Positions 27,501 to 39,830 of a stretch of DNA of 60,000 nucleotides are shown here, in pieces (within the stretch, counting starts at the first letter, position 1; every line of letters starts with the position of its first letter). The stretch comes from Chrysomallon squamiferum (Eukaryota > Mollusca > Gastropoda > Neomphalida > Peltospiridae). The notes beneath the pieces are model-generated. The model saw only the letters and a program-made list of their open reading frames with translations. It did no database searches and had not been told where the DNA came from. The position numbers and the translations under genes are program-made. The stretch spans positions 20,010,698 to 20,070,697 of the forward strand of contig CM022670.1 in assembly GCA_012295275.1 (NCBI GenBank), given 5' to 3'.

Positions 27501-28256
27501 AGGGGTGGGTGTTCTGCCCCAAATCGGAATAATTCCTGCTCACGCTAATTACCATCCCATGGAGATTGACTAAAATTACAAACATAGACTGGGTGTTCCA
27601 ATGGGTTTATATTTGTATGTGAATGTACGTGTGTATGGAATTCATTTCATCTCGGAATTTGTATTTTCTAACTCCTTTATGGAATCCTCCATTTTCACAA
27701 CTCATTTAAAGGATCTGTCACATAAAATTATCTTAAATGAAACTCGAAACAGAATTAGATATGCATTATAAATAACAATAATATTTTAATTCATTTAATC
27801 TTTAAATCACAAGTCTATTTTTATACAAAACGTTGACACGATCGATTGTATTTATGTTAATGTAAATAGAGCATGTTTAGAATAAAATAAAGACATAAAG
27901 TAATGCATTTACTTTCTGTTATGCAGACTAAATAGATTTTCAAAAGTGATTTATTTGCTTCACCTATATTTATGGTTAACAAGTGTAGATAGATATATGA
28001 CGTCGCAACGCATCCTCTTAAAATGATGACGACTGTGTGTGACAATACTCGATTTCTATAGTAACTACACATGGCAACAGGGACGTAACAGGTATTATTA
28101 ACAAGGTATTTAATTCTTGCTAACTAATTAGTATATAGTACTGAAATAAATGAAACTAAAGTGTAATATTTATTAAATTTATAAAACTTTATCTGGTGTG
28201 ATTTTATTTATATTACTTTTTGAAAAATGGTACTTAGAGTATACTTCGATATAACG

Positions 28257-28300
<44 letters not shown>

Positions 28301-28301
28301 C
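28257..28301. repeat. (ATT)n microsatellite
   Basis: About 14 att units. Confidence 0.95.
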
Positions 28302-28478
28302 TGACCTCAATTTCATTTTTTATCAAAATTATTTTTTTTATTGAATTTATGTAAATGAATATATATATTATCATGTTTTTCTGTAATTAAAAGTACTGAA
28401 AATATTTTGTGTACAAGTAGAAATAAAGTATAGATAATATTATAAATCTTACATCTGTTTCATACATTTTACTTATAT

Positions 28479-28860
28479 GGGTCATTCCATGTCAAATCAT
28501 CACCCCAAATTTAAAAAAAAAAAATTAAACCCGACCGTCTCAGATTTTTATGAAACTTGGTATACTTGTTGACTGAGATCCCACAGGACCAAATCAGAAA
28601 TTTTAGGCCAATCGGAGATATGGTCCCCCGAATTTTGAGATTTTGGGCAAAAATGGGCGTGACCACCAACCTTTGAACCCTCAATCTCAGGAACTACTGA
28701 GCCAATCTTCATAAAATTGGTATTGTTGAAAAGGCAATATGACAAGGATTCCAAATCTGCCATTATTGTTCAGTTTGGAAAATTGGGGGTCACTGACCTT
28801 TTGACCTTTGTTATGACCTTGAAATTGACCGTGTGGATCACGTGACCTTGAGATGACTTT
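28479..28860. repeat. Unclassified repeat-like block with distinct composition
   Basis: Starting gggtcattccatgtcaaatc, this roughly 380-bp block is clearly less AT-rich than its surroundings and reads smoothly without microsatellites, like a transposon-derived segment. It has no recognisable protein and no inverted terminus found downstream. Its last 60 bp contain five TGACC words and a CACGTG (see findings). Confidence 0.4.
28794..28848. promoter_or_regulatory. Cluster of TGACCT half-sites with an E-box
   Basis: TGACCT at 28794, 28802 and 28814, TGACC at 28826 and TGACCT at 28843; the first pair has a 2-bp spacer (DR2). CACGTG lies at 28839-28844, overlapping the last half-site. AGGTCA half-sites bind nuclear receptors in animals. 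Function here is inference, since it lies inside a repeat-like block. Confidence 0.3.
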
Positions 28861-29725
28861 TTTGAAATTTAATCTCCCACATGTTAACTAAAACATATCA
28901 AAGTTTCCTGGGTGTAATATTTTCTGGCAGGTTTATAAATTATTCCAAATCAACAGCTTAAATGAAATACTGAACAACTAAAAAAAGACAGTTCTAGTAT
29001 TGCATGTCTGACATCATAACATATCAACAGAAAGTCTTAAAATACTCTCCTAACATGAAAATCATTTTATCTTTTCTTCACATGAGTAAGTAGAAAAAGA
29101 ACCAAAGTCTTAAAATGCTGTTTATAACATCAGATCATTTGTATTTTTTCCTATCATTTAACATGAAGGCAGCAGTCTTTGAACCACCACAAAACAAACT
29201 GCTAAACATACAGAATAACACTGACATCAAAGACTGAAGAAATCAGATTTTATTTCTTTTTGTTTTGTTTCTTTATGAGAACAATACCCCAATTCAAGTA
29301 ATCTTATCTGTCATTCAGAATACAGATAAAACCAATCGACCAAATGATCAATACACTACTGTAGCTATGACGGCCCAGGATACTGAGCAAGCCTTTTTTC
29401 TTTTCTTTTTTTTATAACTGTAACGGCACACTCAAAGTGTTCAGATTTACAGTGATTACACGACCGTTAACATGCTGGCCATCAGTGGTTCGACATGTCC
29501 TCTGTGATCGGCTCACTCGATTACGATTAGCTCACTAAAGCCTAACCAGTTTTGTTACACTTTTGGAAATGACTGTGTGTACACTTTGTTCTTGTTTGAT
29601 CATGCCTCTGTGCCTTTCCTGAAGTTGTTCATATATATATTTTTTTTTTTGCCTGAGAACACCCGTGATTTTATTGACAGGTAGAAAAAGACAGGTTTGC
29701 TGGATTTAAGTGGAATTTTGACAAC

Positions 29726-29874
29726 ATCTTCAACTGCTCTTTGATGATGGAGGTCTCTCAGTGAATACAAAAAAAGATGACAACAGTGATTGAGTTTGCC
29801 CGAGTTGGTTAGTAAATTTAATTTAATTAATTAATATTAATTTCTTGTACTAACTGTATAGTTGCTTCTGGCAA

Positions 29875-29917
<43 letters not shown>

Positions 29918-30215
29918 TTTTTTTTTTTTTTTTTTTTCATTTTGTTTTTGCAAGTTTAATTTAATAATTAATTAATATTAATTAGAAAAATAATTTAATA
30001 ATCTTCAACTGCTTTTTGATGATGGAGGTCTCTCAGTGAATACAAGATGACAACAGTGATTGAGTTTGCCTGAGTTGGTTAGTAAATTTAATTTAATTAA
30101 TTAATATTAATTTCTTGTACTAAATGTAGAGGGTTTTTTTTTTTCAGTTTTTTTTTTGTTTCTTGTTCAGTTTGATAATTTAATTTAATAATTAATTAAT
30201 ATTAATTAGTTAGGA
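29726..30215. repeat. Imperfect tandem duplication, about 275-bp unit
   Basis: The text atcttcaactgctnttttgatgatgg... recurs at 29726 and 30001. It is followed in both copies by agatgacaacagtgattgag, a TTAATTAA-rich stretch, ttcttgtacta, a poly-T tract and taataattaattaatatt. The copies differ by a few substitutions and by poly-T length. Confidence 0.85.
29879..29937. repeat. Long poly-T tract
   Basis: About 59 nearly uninterrupted T residues inside the first copy of the 275-bp duplication. Confidence 0.9.
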
Positions 30216-30464
30216 ATAGAAATTTAATTAATTATTACTCTCATTGAAATTACTGTTGTTTTCATTAATTTAAATGAATGAATTAATATGAATTAGTTAA
30301 CAAACAGCTCTTTATGACATTTTGTTTCCTTGAATTTTAACATGAATAACAAATTTTAGTTACTTAACAAACTTTAATTTATTTTTGTGCTAACTGAAAG
30401 TATTTTATGGATTGCTTAAAGGTTCACATGGGTCTTAAAAATCTTGGGTTAGTACCTATGTATA

Positions 30465-30495
<31 letters not shown>

Positions 30496-31290
30496 ACATA
30501 CCTCTTATTGGTACAGGCTTCATGCTGGGTCTTTACAGTAATCAGTGTTTTATTGGACAAACAGGATGCATTTGTTTACTTAATAACATTTCAGTGTATT
30601 GTTTTATTATCGGCACTTGTACAAGTATGGGCAACTTTGTTTTTCAGCATATAGATACAAGTGCACTGACTGAAAATTAAAAATTGCCTCACCATGTATT
30701 AATGGAGAAATTAGGTTGATAACTTAAATAAATAAATAAATAAATAAATAAATGAATGAATAGTAAAATAAATAAATAAATAAATACACAAATAAATAAA
30801 CAAACAAAAAATAAACAAAAGAAAAAGAAAGAAAAAGAAAATAGCAGTTAAATATATTTATTATAAAATAGATATATACATATATTTTGAATACTTAATA
30901 ATCTCCTTATTATAAGTTGTTATTACTAAAGCTTGAATTTGGCATTTTAACATTTGCCCTTATCTCACATTTAATACATACATATATATATAATTATTAA
31001 TCCACAGATTTTTCATCATCTATTAATTCCATAGAGTTTTAGTGGTAGGCCTTTACATGGTAGGTACTAAGACCAATTCCAAGCTTCTACTCAAAGTAAA
31101 CATGAAGTTATAAAACCAGCAAACATTTTCTTTCCTCTTTAATTAACTCACTAAAATATATCTGTTAGGTATGACAAGGACTGTTCTCTTTATTTATATT
31201 CTGGACATTTGATATTTGTATATTTTAGTTTTATTTGTGATATTTAAGGTTATACCTGAAACAAAATGTTTCATTAATAGATAATTAATA

Positions 31291-31965
31291 CAGTGGTACC
31301 TCGAGTTCTGAGTGCTCCAACTTACGAGCAGCCGTATGGGTCAATTTTATGCTTTGAGTTGCGAGCCAAAATGCGAGTTACAAGCTAGTTGGCACAATGA
31401 ACAACACAACATCCACCCAGCATCCCGTGACTCACTCATTTGTTTCACGTGGTTACCTCGTCGTGGAAGCATCTCTGTTGTGTTATACGCATGATTTGCA
31501 GTATTTTGCCAAATTTCCATGGACCCTAAGAAAGTGAGTGCAAAGGACATAGCTGAGAAGAAGAAATGGATGATGTCCATTGAAATCATAGAAAAACATG
31601 AGTGAGGTGTGCATGTTGTCAATACGGCTAGGCAGTATGAGCATAGTACTTTTATGATATGTACCATACTGAAGCAGAAGGAGTCGATAAAGGCTTTAAC
31701 TCCAGACAAAGGAGTTAAAATAATTTCTAAGCTGCAGACCTCAGTCCATGAAAAGATGGAGAAATCCTAATCCTGTACACTTTACAAAACCAATTTATTT
31801 CTTTACTTTCTCTTTTATTTTGTTTTTATACAATATTTGTCATTTATACCAACATTTTTCTTATTTAAAAACATGTTTCAAAACACTGGGGTGGTTTTGG
31901 GGACTAGAATGGAGTTATGAGCTCAGTCATGGAATGAATTAAACTTGTAAGTCAAGGTACCACTG
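31291..31965 (+). mobile_element. Tigger/pogo-like DNA transposon relic, copy 1 (TA target duplication)
   Basis: A 675-bp element. Left end cagtggtacctcgagttctg and right end reading inward cagtggtaccttgacttaca form imperfect terminal inverted repeats, flanked by TA on both sides (31289-31290 and 31966-31967). From ATG at 31519 one frame reads MDPKKVSAKDIAEKKK, then a TGA at 31603, then GVHVVNTARQYEHSTF and ICTILKQKESIKALT, ending at 31770. That is the N-terminal helix-turn-helix (CENP-B/Tigger) DNA-binding region only. The DDE catalytic part is absent, so the copy is internally deleted and non-autonomous. Confidence 0.85.
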
Positions 31966-32233
31966 TATGTGTATCTGAGAGTGTGTGTGTGTCTTTTTAA
32001 AAAGAAACCCAACTTATATCTATGTACATGTAAGGATTTTATTTTTGATGATATTTCATTGCTTTCTTTTTGTGTAGTTTTAAATTATCAAATAGAAACT
32101 CAAATTCTTAATAATTATAATTTTTATTACAGATCCTCCAGTGGTGAAGTTCAATCATGTGGTAAGTTCAACATGAAACTTATTAAGAAACAAACACACA
32201 GATACCCAAAAATACAAGTATGTATGTGTGTAT

Positions 32234-32282
<49 letters not shown>
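32234..32282. repeat. (AC)n microsatellite
   Basis: About 24 ac units, about 270 bp beyond Tigger-like copy 1. Confidence 0.95.
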
Positions 32283-32285
<3 letters not shown>

Positions 32286-34242
32286 ATAAATATATAAAGC
32301 ACAGCAGGATACAATCATTTAATCAAACACACCTACAGCATTATAAAAAAAAAATTATAGTCACAATTATAAACACACATATAAAGATATAAATACTCAT
32401 GTCACTAAAACAAACATATTCATATATATATTCATACAAACATATATACATAAAGAACAACAAACACAAAATTATATAAAAGTGCTGAGTTGGAAGAATG
32501 AAAACATGTGAATATACTTATTTAAAGAAACATATAAATATAAATGAAGCTAAAAGAAACAATTTGGGTTTTTTAAAGAATTTATTATCAGAATAAATAC
32601 ATCGGCTACACCCTTCAATTATATACAAAAACATTTTGGCACACAAGAACAAAACTTCATTATAATGATAATCTGGATTGTGTGTCTTTAAGTCCTTTTA
32701 AAAGAGAAAAAATATGGCTGACACTGTATAACATAATTTGAGATTATGTTCAGTAATTCTGATCATGTGAATTGCAAGACAAGATAGGATTTAGTTTTAT
32801 AAACAGTCCATTGAACTTGTTATTAATTGCATTATTCAGATGACTTGTTTAGAATTCACTCTCACTCCTTGAAACTCTTTTTTTTTTTGTATACCCAAAT
32901 CCCTGGCACTATAAGTATGGATTAGCATTTACAAAATGTCTAAACAGGCAACCGATGTTTTTATTAATGTCTTTAATCTTTGGGTCATCCATATTTGACA
33001 CTACCAGTCAGTAATGTATCTAGCCCTGTTTGTAGGAGCCTTTCACCTTTTCAATAGTTCCTTGTTTACTTTTGTGGAAATCAATGTAAATTTCTATAGA
33101 CAGTGATTGTGTTTTTTCTATGGGCAATGAAAAGTTTTTTTTGTGTATTGATTTGTAAACTATTTTGCAGCTTCTTTTATGCTGACATTTACAAAATGTT
33201 AAGCCTGTTTATTGCTGCTGTCATTATATGGACCATACCAAATGTTTATAACAGGAATTTCTTTTTCTTTTTCTTTCTTTCTTTTTTCATTTTTCACTCA
33301 CTCTTTTTTATTATAAAAAATAAAATAAATAAAGTGAATTTAAGTTTCATTTAGATGAATAGATAACATACTGAAACCATAACATATTGAAACCATACTG
33401 TCCATTAAGTATAATGTATAATAAGAATATGCTTATAAATATATGATGTCCTCATTTAAAAGTAGGAGAAACCATATTTGTGACTAATACATACATGCTT
33501 TACTGAGGTCTAATATATGTTTATTTTTCTAAGAACAAGACTTTATAAGAAGTATTATTTTCTTTGTAATAAATTCATCATCATGTAAACATTGTAATAA
33601 ATATCAGTAGTGTCACAGTTGTTTTTTTAAATATATTTTGTTTATGTCATGATTTTACTATGATATAAATATCTTGCTAATGACTATTGCCAGTATTTTG
33701 ATCTGTGTATGTATATATTATATTTGTGTAAGTGTATGTGCAGGTATCCACAGGTATATGTATATGAATGATTATTTGAATATATATATGAGTATTTATC
33801 TATGATAATATGAATTTACTTTCAAGTGTGAGCAGGTATAATAAAATATACCTTGCTGCTGATGATAGCTTATTAATTATTTATAAATTATTATTATATT
33901 CTTTTCATATTTGTTTATTTATTTATGTTTGTGTGTGTGTGTTCGTGGTACCTTGGTGTTTTCAATATAAACATCACAGCAGAGATCTCAAAGTCATTTT
34001 TGTTCTAGAGTTGTCTCTGACCATATTGACATCTTCGCATTTCCCAGTCATTACTAATTCCCTTTCTTTCATCTTAGTTAAGGTAATCCCTACTTAGGAA
34101 AATCTTTCACTCAGTCTCACTATTTATCATTATCTGCACGTCAAGTACTACCCTGCACATTTCACCCTACTGCCCTGAATCCTTTGTCTTCTCACATACT
34201 GTAGTCTGGTTGAGAATGATTCATCTCCTTTCGTTCAAATAG

Positions 34243-34302
34243 TGAGGTACCGCTCAGTCATAAGAGCCCTTACCCAGTAGGTTATCAGATCAATTCTCCT
34301 AA
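34243..34302 (+). mobile_element. tRNA-derived SINE head relic
   Basis: gaggtaccgctcagtcataa, then gagcccttacccagtaggtt, then atcagatcaattctcc matches the tRNA layout: box A-like sequence, anticodon-arm region, and a degraded box B (GGTTnnnAnnCnATTCTCC form). No acceptor-stem pairing is preserved, so it is not a working tRNA. The tail and target duplications could not be delimited. Confidence 0.5.
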
Positions 34303-34386
34303 GACATTTATTAACTTATTTTGCATTCCATCTAGATTTGACTGATTATCAAACAAAGTGGTAGGTACTGTTTTGTGAATGCATTT

Positions 34387-34600
34387 AACAGATAACTTGT
34401 TAATAATAGAAAATAATGGTTATCAAAGGCTGTGGTATGTAGGATTTTGTCAGTGAAAAGGTTTATATAACAGATTACTTGGTAGTAATAGAAAATAATG
34501 ATTATTAAATGCTATGTAATGTTATGTTAGGGAAAAGGTTTATATATAAGACTTCTTGCTGCTAATGGAAACTAAAACAGCATGTTTTCAGTGAAGATGA
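34387..34600. repeat. Tandem repeat, about 82-bp unit, about 2.6 decayed copies
   Basis: Units begin aacagataacttgttaataa (34387), aacagattacttggtagtaa (34469) and a more decayed aagacttcttgctgctaatg (about 34550). The first two share tagaaaataatg and gaaaaggtttatat at the same spacing. Confidence 0.7.
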
Positions 34601-36613
34601 TATGTCAGAAATAACCAAATATGACAGAAAATTGATTTGGTGGTATATAATTTTATGTTGTGTCACAAGTATTGGTCGTTTTCTAACAACAGTATAAAAG
34701 AAGAAATCCTCAAAGCAATTATAATTTAAATTTAGTTTTACTGACGCGTTTTAAGAATTGTAATCCCTCCAGTTATTCAGACAGGCACACCAACATTTTG
34801 TGCAGCAGACAAAACTGTGCATGAAGTAGCACATTTTTAATCAAATGGATTACATTCCTGTCTTGGAATTAAAGTAACAGTTTACTATAAAGCTTCATGA
34901 ACATTACTGTTCTGCAGAAATTAACCACTGAAAAATTATAGTGAAAAAAAATCATGTTCAAAGAGTACAGTTTGTACAGTCTTATATCATTTGAAATGAT
35001 TATGTGTATATGATCAAACATACTTGTCTCTTTCAATTTTTTGCTGCATCTCTATATCTGTCAAGTGCTAAATTTTAATGAATAAATTATTTTAATTAAC
35101 AATAAATAATCAGTTTGAAAACACTGGTTATGTTAAAATTGTGTTTGTTATGTATGTTTGTATGTAAATATTTATTTGCAAAACAGATGATTTTATTTAA
35201 TGGTATTCCAAACCATAACTTTATTAAGTATGTTTATCAGTTACCAGCATAACAACAAACTTGTTTAGTAACAAACAAAATGTTGTTTATGTCATTAACA
35301 TTTCCCTCATGGCCTTTCTAGCAAAATGCTCCACATTAATCAATATTATCACAAACAGAACTCATTAAAAAAAAATGTACACCTTTTGATATTTGTGTGC
35401 CATTCTTCAGTATCTATGAGATTCTTTTTACCTGCCGGTATTTTCAATATTCACAATGGCTGTGTTACCTGGCATTCAGCATTATTGTCATTTCCTACCA
35501 CACCTGTTTATTAGCTATAATCTGCTATTAATCTGATTGATCGAGGTTTATCAACAGTGTTATACATTGTGACACTGTAGCCTGTATACTTGACACTGAT
35601 TGGCATTAGTAATGTTTTGTATGTGGGCCACATATTCTGATATGACAAAGTTTAGAGGGATTAATCTTTGATTTTGCTTCCCCTCTCCTTTCCCACCCCC
35701 TCCGTAGAACACCCTGAAGGAAAAATAAATACTGTTTGTTCAGGTTTCATATGGTGTTGGCTGTGAGCTGTGTGGTTTGACTGACTGGGTGTAAGATACT
35801 TGTATAGGTAGTGGTGCATGAGTATATTTTAGTGTTTGGTTATGTATTTGGGTGATGTAATTAAATATGTGTTGTGTTTGTGTTTATATGTATATGTGTT
35901 TGTGAATGTGTGTATGTGTATGTGTTTACATAAACTTGCATTAACCTTGACTATAATTATGTCCATCGATAAACAACTTCCATTCCAATACACTGTTTGT
36001 AATACATAACCATCATTTTCCAAACAGTATATTATATCACCTATATCAGCTATTTATTTTGCTTCTGAAAGTTCAAATACAAATAAAAAATGTCTTTGCC
36101 TGATACTTAAACTACTTAGTCATGAGCAAACATATTTAAGTACTTCTGTGTTGTACTGCCCTTCAAATATCAACTGTATAACACATGTTATCTGTAAACT
36201 GTGGTCAAGAGGTCTAATAAATTTTGAACTCCTATTATTTACACTTCTTTTTAAAGTCAGTGGAGCATTTGTGCCGTTTTGTGCTGGTAATTAATATGGA
36301 CTGCTTCACTGCTAAAGATTTACATATGGTACAGACCTGTGGCAGGTATGACAAAGTGGAAATTGTAATGAGTTGTGCTATCAGATTATTGTTGGACTGT
36401 GAAGTCAAAAGCAGCTGGTATTGTATTTCATAGGTTGTGATTTTGTGTTGTGTTTGTGTGTGGGATGACCAAGAGTGCCTTGTTTATGTGTTTTGTTATG
36501 TGACTAAGTCTTTTTACATACATGTATACATATTGAGTGTTTATGTCAATAAATATAACAAAGAATGTCAGCATATTTGGGTTTATGTATGAGAGTTTAC
36601 CTGTATGAGAATA

Positions 36614-37278
36614 CGCTGGTATCTTGACTTATGAGTGCACCAACTTATGAGTGTTCTGAGTTACAAGCAGTTGCCTGGTTAGTTTTTTGCTTTGAGTTGC
36701 AAGCCAAAATCTGTGTTATGAGTTAGCTTCAGATACGCTGCCACTAGTTGACACAACAAACAACACAACATCCACCCAGCATCCTGTGTCTCACTCAGTA
36801 CTTTATGTGGTTACCTTCCCACAGGAGCATCTCTGTTGTGTTGTGCTTGCATTTTCTGCTGTATTTTGCCAATTTTCTTTTTTCTGACCATGGATCGAAA
36901 GAAAGTGAATACAAAGGACAGTGCTAAGAAGAAGTAGCAGATGATGTCTATTGAATTAAATCATGAAAAACATGATAAAGGCCACAGGTGTTAAATGATT
37001 TGTCTGAACTCCAATATAATTACACTTTACAAAGAAATTTATTTCTTTACATTCTCTTTCATTTTGTTTTTTATATACAGTATTTATCATTTATATAAAT
37101 ACATTTTTTAAATTTAAAACCACATTACAAAAATTGGGGTGGTTTTTGGGGGTTGGAACAGATTAATGGTATTTCAATTAATTTCAGTTGGGAAAATTGA
37201 TTTGATATATGGGCAAATTGAGTTAAGAGCTCAGTCACAGAAAAAAAAAAAAACCCCACATAAGTCAAAGTACCACTG
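36614..37278 (+). mobile_element. Tigger/pogo-like DNA transposon relic, copy 2
   Basis: A 665-bp relative of the element at 31291, same orientation, with matching left end (cgctggtatcttgacttatg), shared interior text such as acacaacatccacccagcat and right end agtaccactg. TA flanks lie at 36612-36613 and 37279-37280. The MDRKKV start at 36890 is retained but a stop follows after about 15 codons, and the middle is more decayed than in copy 1. It carries the same large deletion, suggesting both descend from an already shortened MITE-like source. Confidence 0.82.
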
Positions 37279-37549
37279 TATAATCTAAGTATTTGTGTGT
37301 TGTGTTGTGTATTTGTTTCTGTATTGTGTTGGGTGTTTGGTGCATTTGATAGAGAACTGGCATGACAAAAATTGAAGTGATAATAAGTGATATTGGAAAA
37401 GTATTGTACTGTGAAATTAACAATTGGTTTTTTTTTTTGGTTTTTTTGGTTTTTTAGAAAAAGTTTGTGGAAAAGTATGGATATATTAAAAAGGGATTGT
37501 CAGAGCTATGAACCAGAATTAGCAAAAGCATTAATAATTAAATTATCAG

Positions 37550-38160
37550 TTTTTAACATGCTTTTATGTATTACTCTCTCCGTTTTTATGTGACTGTTTC
37601 TTAGAGTATTTTTCTTACACTCTCTCTTTGTATATGTCTATCTGTAATACTCAGTCTTTTTCTCTTTCTGTTACTCTTTGTATATATCTCTTTCTCTCAC
37701 AGTCATTCACTTGGTCTGTTTCTTTCCATCTCGTTATCAGTCATTCTTTAGTCTGTCTATCTATCTGTGAGTCTGTCTGTCTGTCTGTCTGTCTGTCTAT
37801 GAGTCTGTCTGTCTGTCTGTCTGTCTATCTGTCTGTATGTCTGCCTGTCTATTTCCATCCAGATATCCATAATAGTCACTCTTTGACTTTTTTTAATTCC
37901 TCTCTCTCCATCATCTTGATGGTCCTTCTTTTAGTTTTTCTGTCCAGATATCTATAACCAATTCTTTTTCTGTGTCTGCCAGACTGTCCATCTTTTTATT
38001 GGTCATTCTTTTAACATGTCTTCTCTGTCTGTTTCTAAACATCTGCATCTGTTGTTCTGCTTCTAACTCCTTTCTCTAGATCTTATTTGTGTCTGTCTGT
38101 CTAACTGTATATCTGTCTGTATCTCTGTGTGTCTCTCTCTGTATCTGTTTCTATAAATCT
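37550..38160. repeat. Pyrimidine-rich region with (GTCT)n core
   Basis: The core at 37751-37852 is gtctgtctgtctg tetranucleotide repeats with ctat variants. The flanks are ctctttctct-type sequence. Open frames here are low complexity. Confidence 0.85.
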
Positions 38161-39411
38161 ATGTATACAGAATGCATACACCCAGACAAAAAATATTACT
38201 TATTGATTGTAAGCATTTCACATCTGGACAGTGTTCAGGTTGTACAAAATGAATGAGGTTGCTAAGAGTTGTCTACCTGTGTGTGGTGAATTAACTTCTA
38301 CTTAGTATGATTACTTCCAGCTGTCAGATTTCATCCATTATTAACATCTACAATCCACATATTTATCAGATTAAAGTGAAGTAAAAACTGAATATAGATA
38401 ATCATGAGCCTGATGAACCTTCTGCTTGTTTGTTGTTAAGAGTTGATGTAGGAGATGAGGAGTGTGGCTGGTTATTAGATTAATAATAATAATGTTAGTG
38501 TGGAAACGTTAAAACTCATTAATAATGATGATAAAATTAGAATACAAAATAATAATATTGATTATTAAAGTAAATAATAATGATAATGATAATAAAGATC
38601 ATAATAATGATAATGATAATAAAGATCATAATAATAAAATTATAATATGTTAATATAATACAAGGACACATTTCCAACATTTCAAAAACAGTAAAGATGA
38701 TTAATGCAATGTAAAATATACTCTCTACAATTCTCTCTTGTCTGACTGAAATCCTTAAAAAAAATTTATAAAAACAATCTCTATGTTCTATTTCAGGAAA
38801 ACAGTATCTCCAACACTTTTAGAATAGTCCTAATAATCATTTTAACTTTTCAAACAAACAAAACAATGGAACCTTACATTCTTTTTCATAAGTTTCTAAC
38901 TCTGTAGTGGGACAATGGTCCAAAGAGATGTAACTTCAGTTACTGTTTTTTACAGTCAATGGATGTAAAATTAATGAAGTTGCCTAATTGATCTTTTAGA
39001 ATCTTTTTAATCTCTTAATTAACACGAGGAGCATATTCCTTTTGATCTTTAAAACAGTAAATAAAACTTGATAAATACTTATTACAAACAAAGCATTTTT
39101 TTTTTCAGCCTTTTTTTCTTATTTTATTTATTTACTGTTTGTTTGTTTTTCTGTTTTTTGGCTGTTGTTTTTTTTAAATTTTAGTTTTTACTCATTTTAA
39201 ATACAAGTAGTTATATGTATGCAATAACAAATTTTAAAAATGTATTATGTGGTAGAGTTGTTAGTATATAAACAATAAATTGTATTGTGTTATACTCACA
39301 TGTAAAAAATATAAATTATATCGGAGTCAGTTTTAGTGAATTTAATTTTTAAAAGTACTAAAATGGCAATATATATATATATATTTATTTATATTTTATA
39401 ACAAAGCAATA

Positions 39412-39512
39412 CCTTCCAATCTCCAAGCATCAAAGTAAATCCATATAATTAATTCTACTCATACAAAAATATAATATGAGAAGCTGTGAAACACTTAAGC
39501 ATGGAAATATTA
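39412..39512. repeat. Diverged direct duplication, copy 1
   Basis: ccttccaatctccaagcatc, caaagtaaatccatat, aattaattct, ataatatgagaa and catggaaatatt recur in the same order at 39728-39830, about 317 bp away. The DNA between is A-rich low complexity. Confidence 0.65.
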
Positions 39513-39727
39513 TGTTCAAATTTTGCTGAAGTAGTCTTTCATTAACAAAACAATAAAAAAAGCCTAATGAAAATAGAAAAAAAGGAAGAAACAACTTAAA
39601 AAAGCAATTCTAAAATAATATATATCTGAATAATAAATATAAATAAATAATATAATAATAAAAATCTTTTGAAAATCTTTTAAAATAAATAAATATTAAA
39701 AAAAAGAAAAGAAAGAAAAAAAAACCC

Positions 39728-39830
39728 CTCTTTCCAATCTTGAGATGTCAAAGTAATTCCATATTATTAATTCTTCTCAAACACAAATGTAATATGAGAA
39801 ACCATCAAAAGCATATGCATGGGAATATTA
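39728..39830. repeat. Diverged direct duplication, copy 2
   Basis: Partner of 39412-39512: ctctttccaatcttgagatg, tcaaagtaattccatat, taatatgagaaacc and gcatgggaatatt in the same order. Confidence 0.65.

Noticed and set aside
28061-28078. Possible RFX X-box (gtaactacacatggcaac)
   Set aside because: The right half-site fits, but the left has a mismatch and the 6-bp spacer is longer than the 0-3 bp allowed.
37628-37957. 109-codon Ser/Cys/Leu-rich frame
   Set aside because: Translation of the (GTCT)n repeat region.
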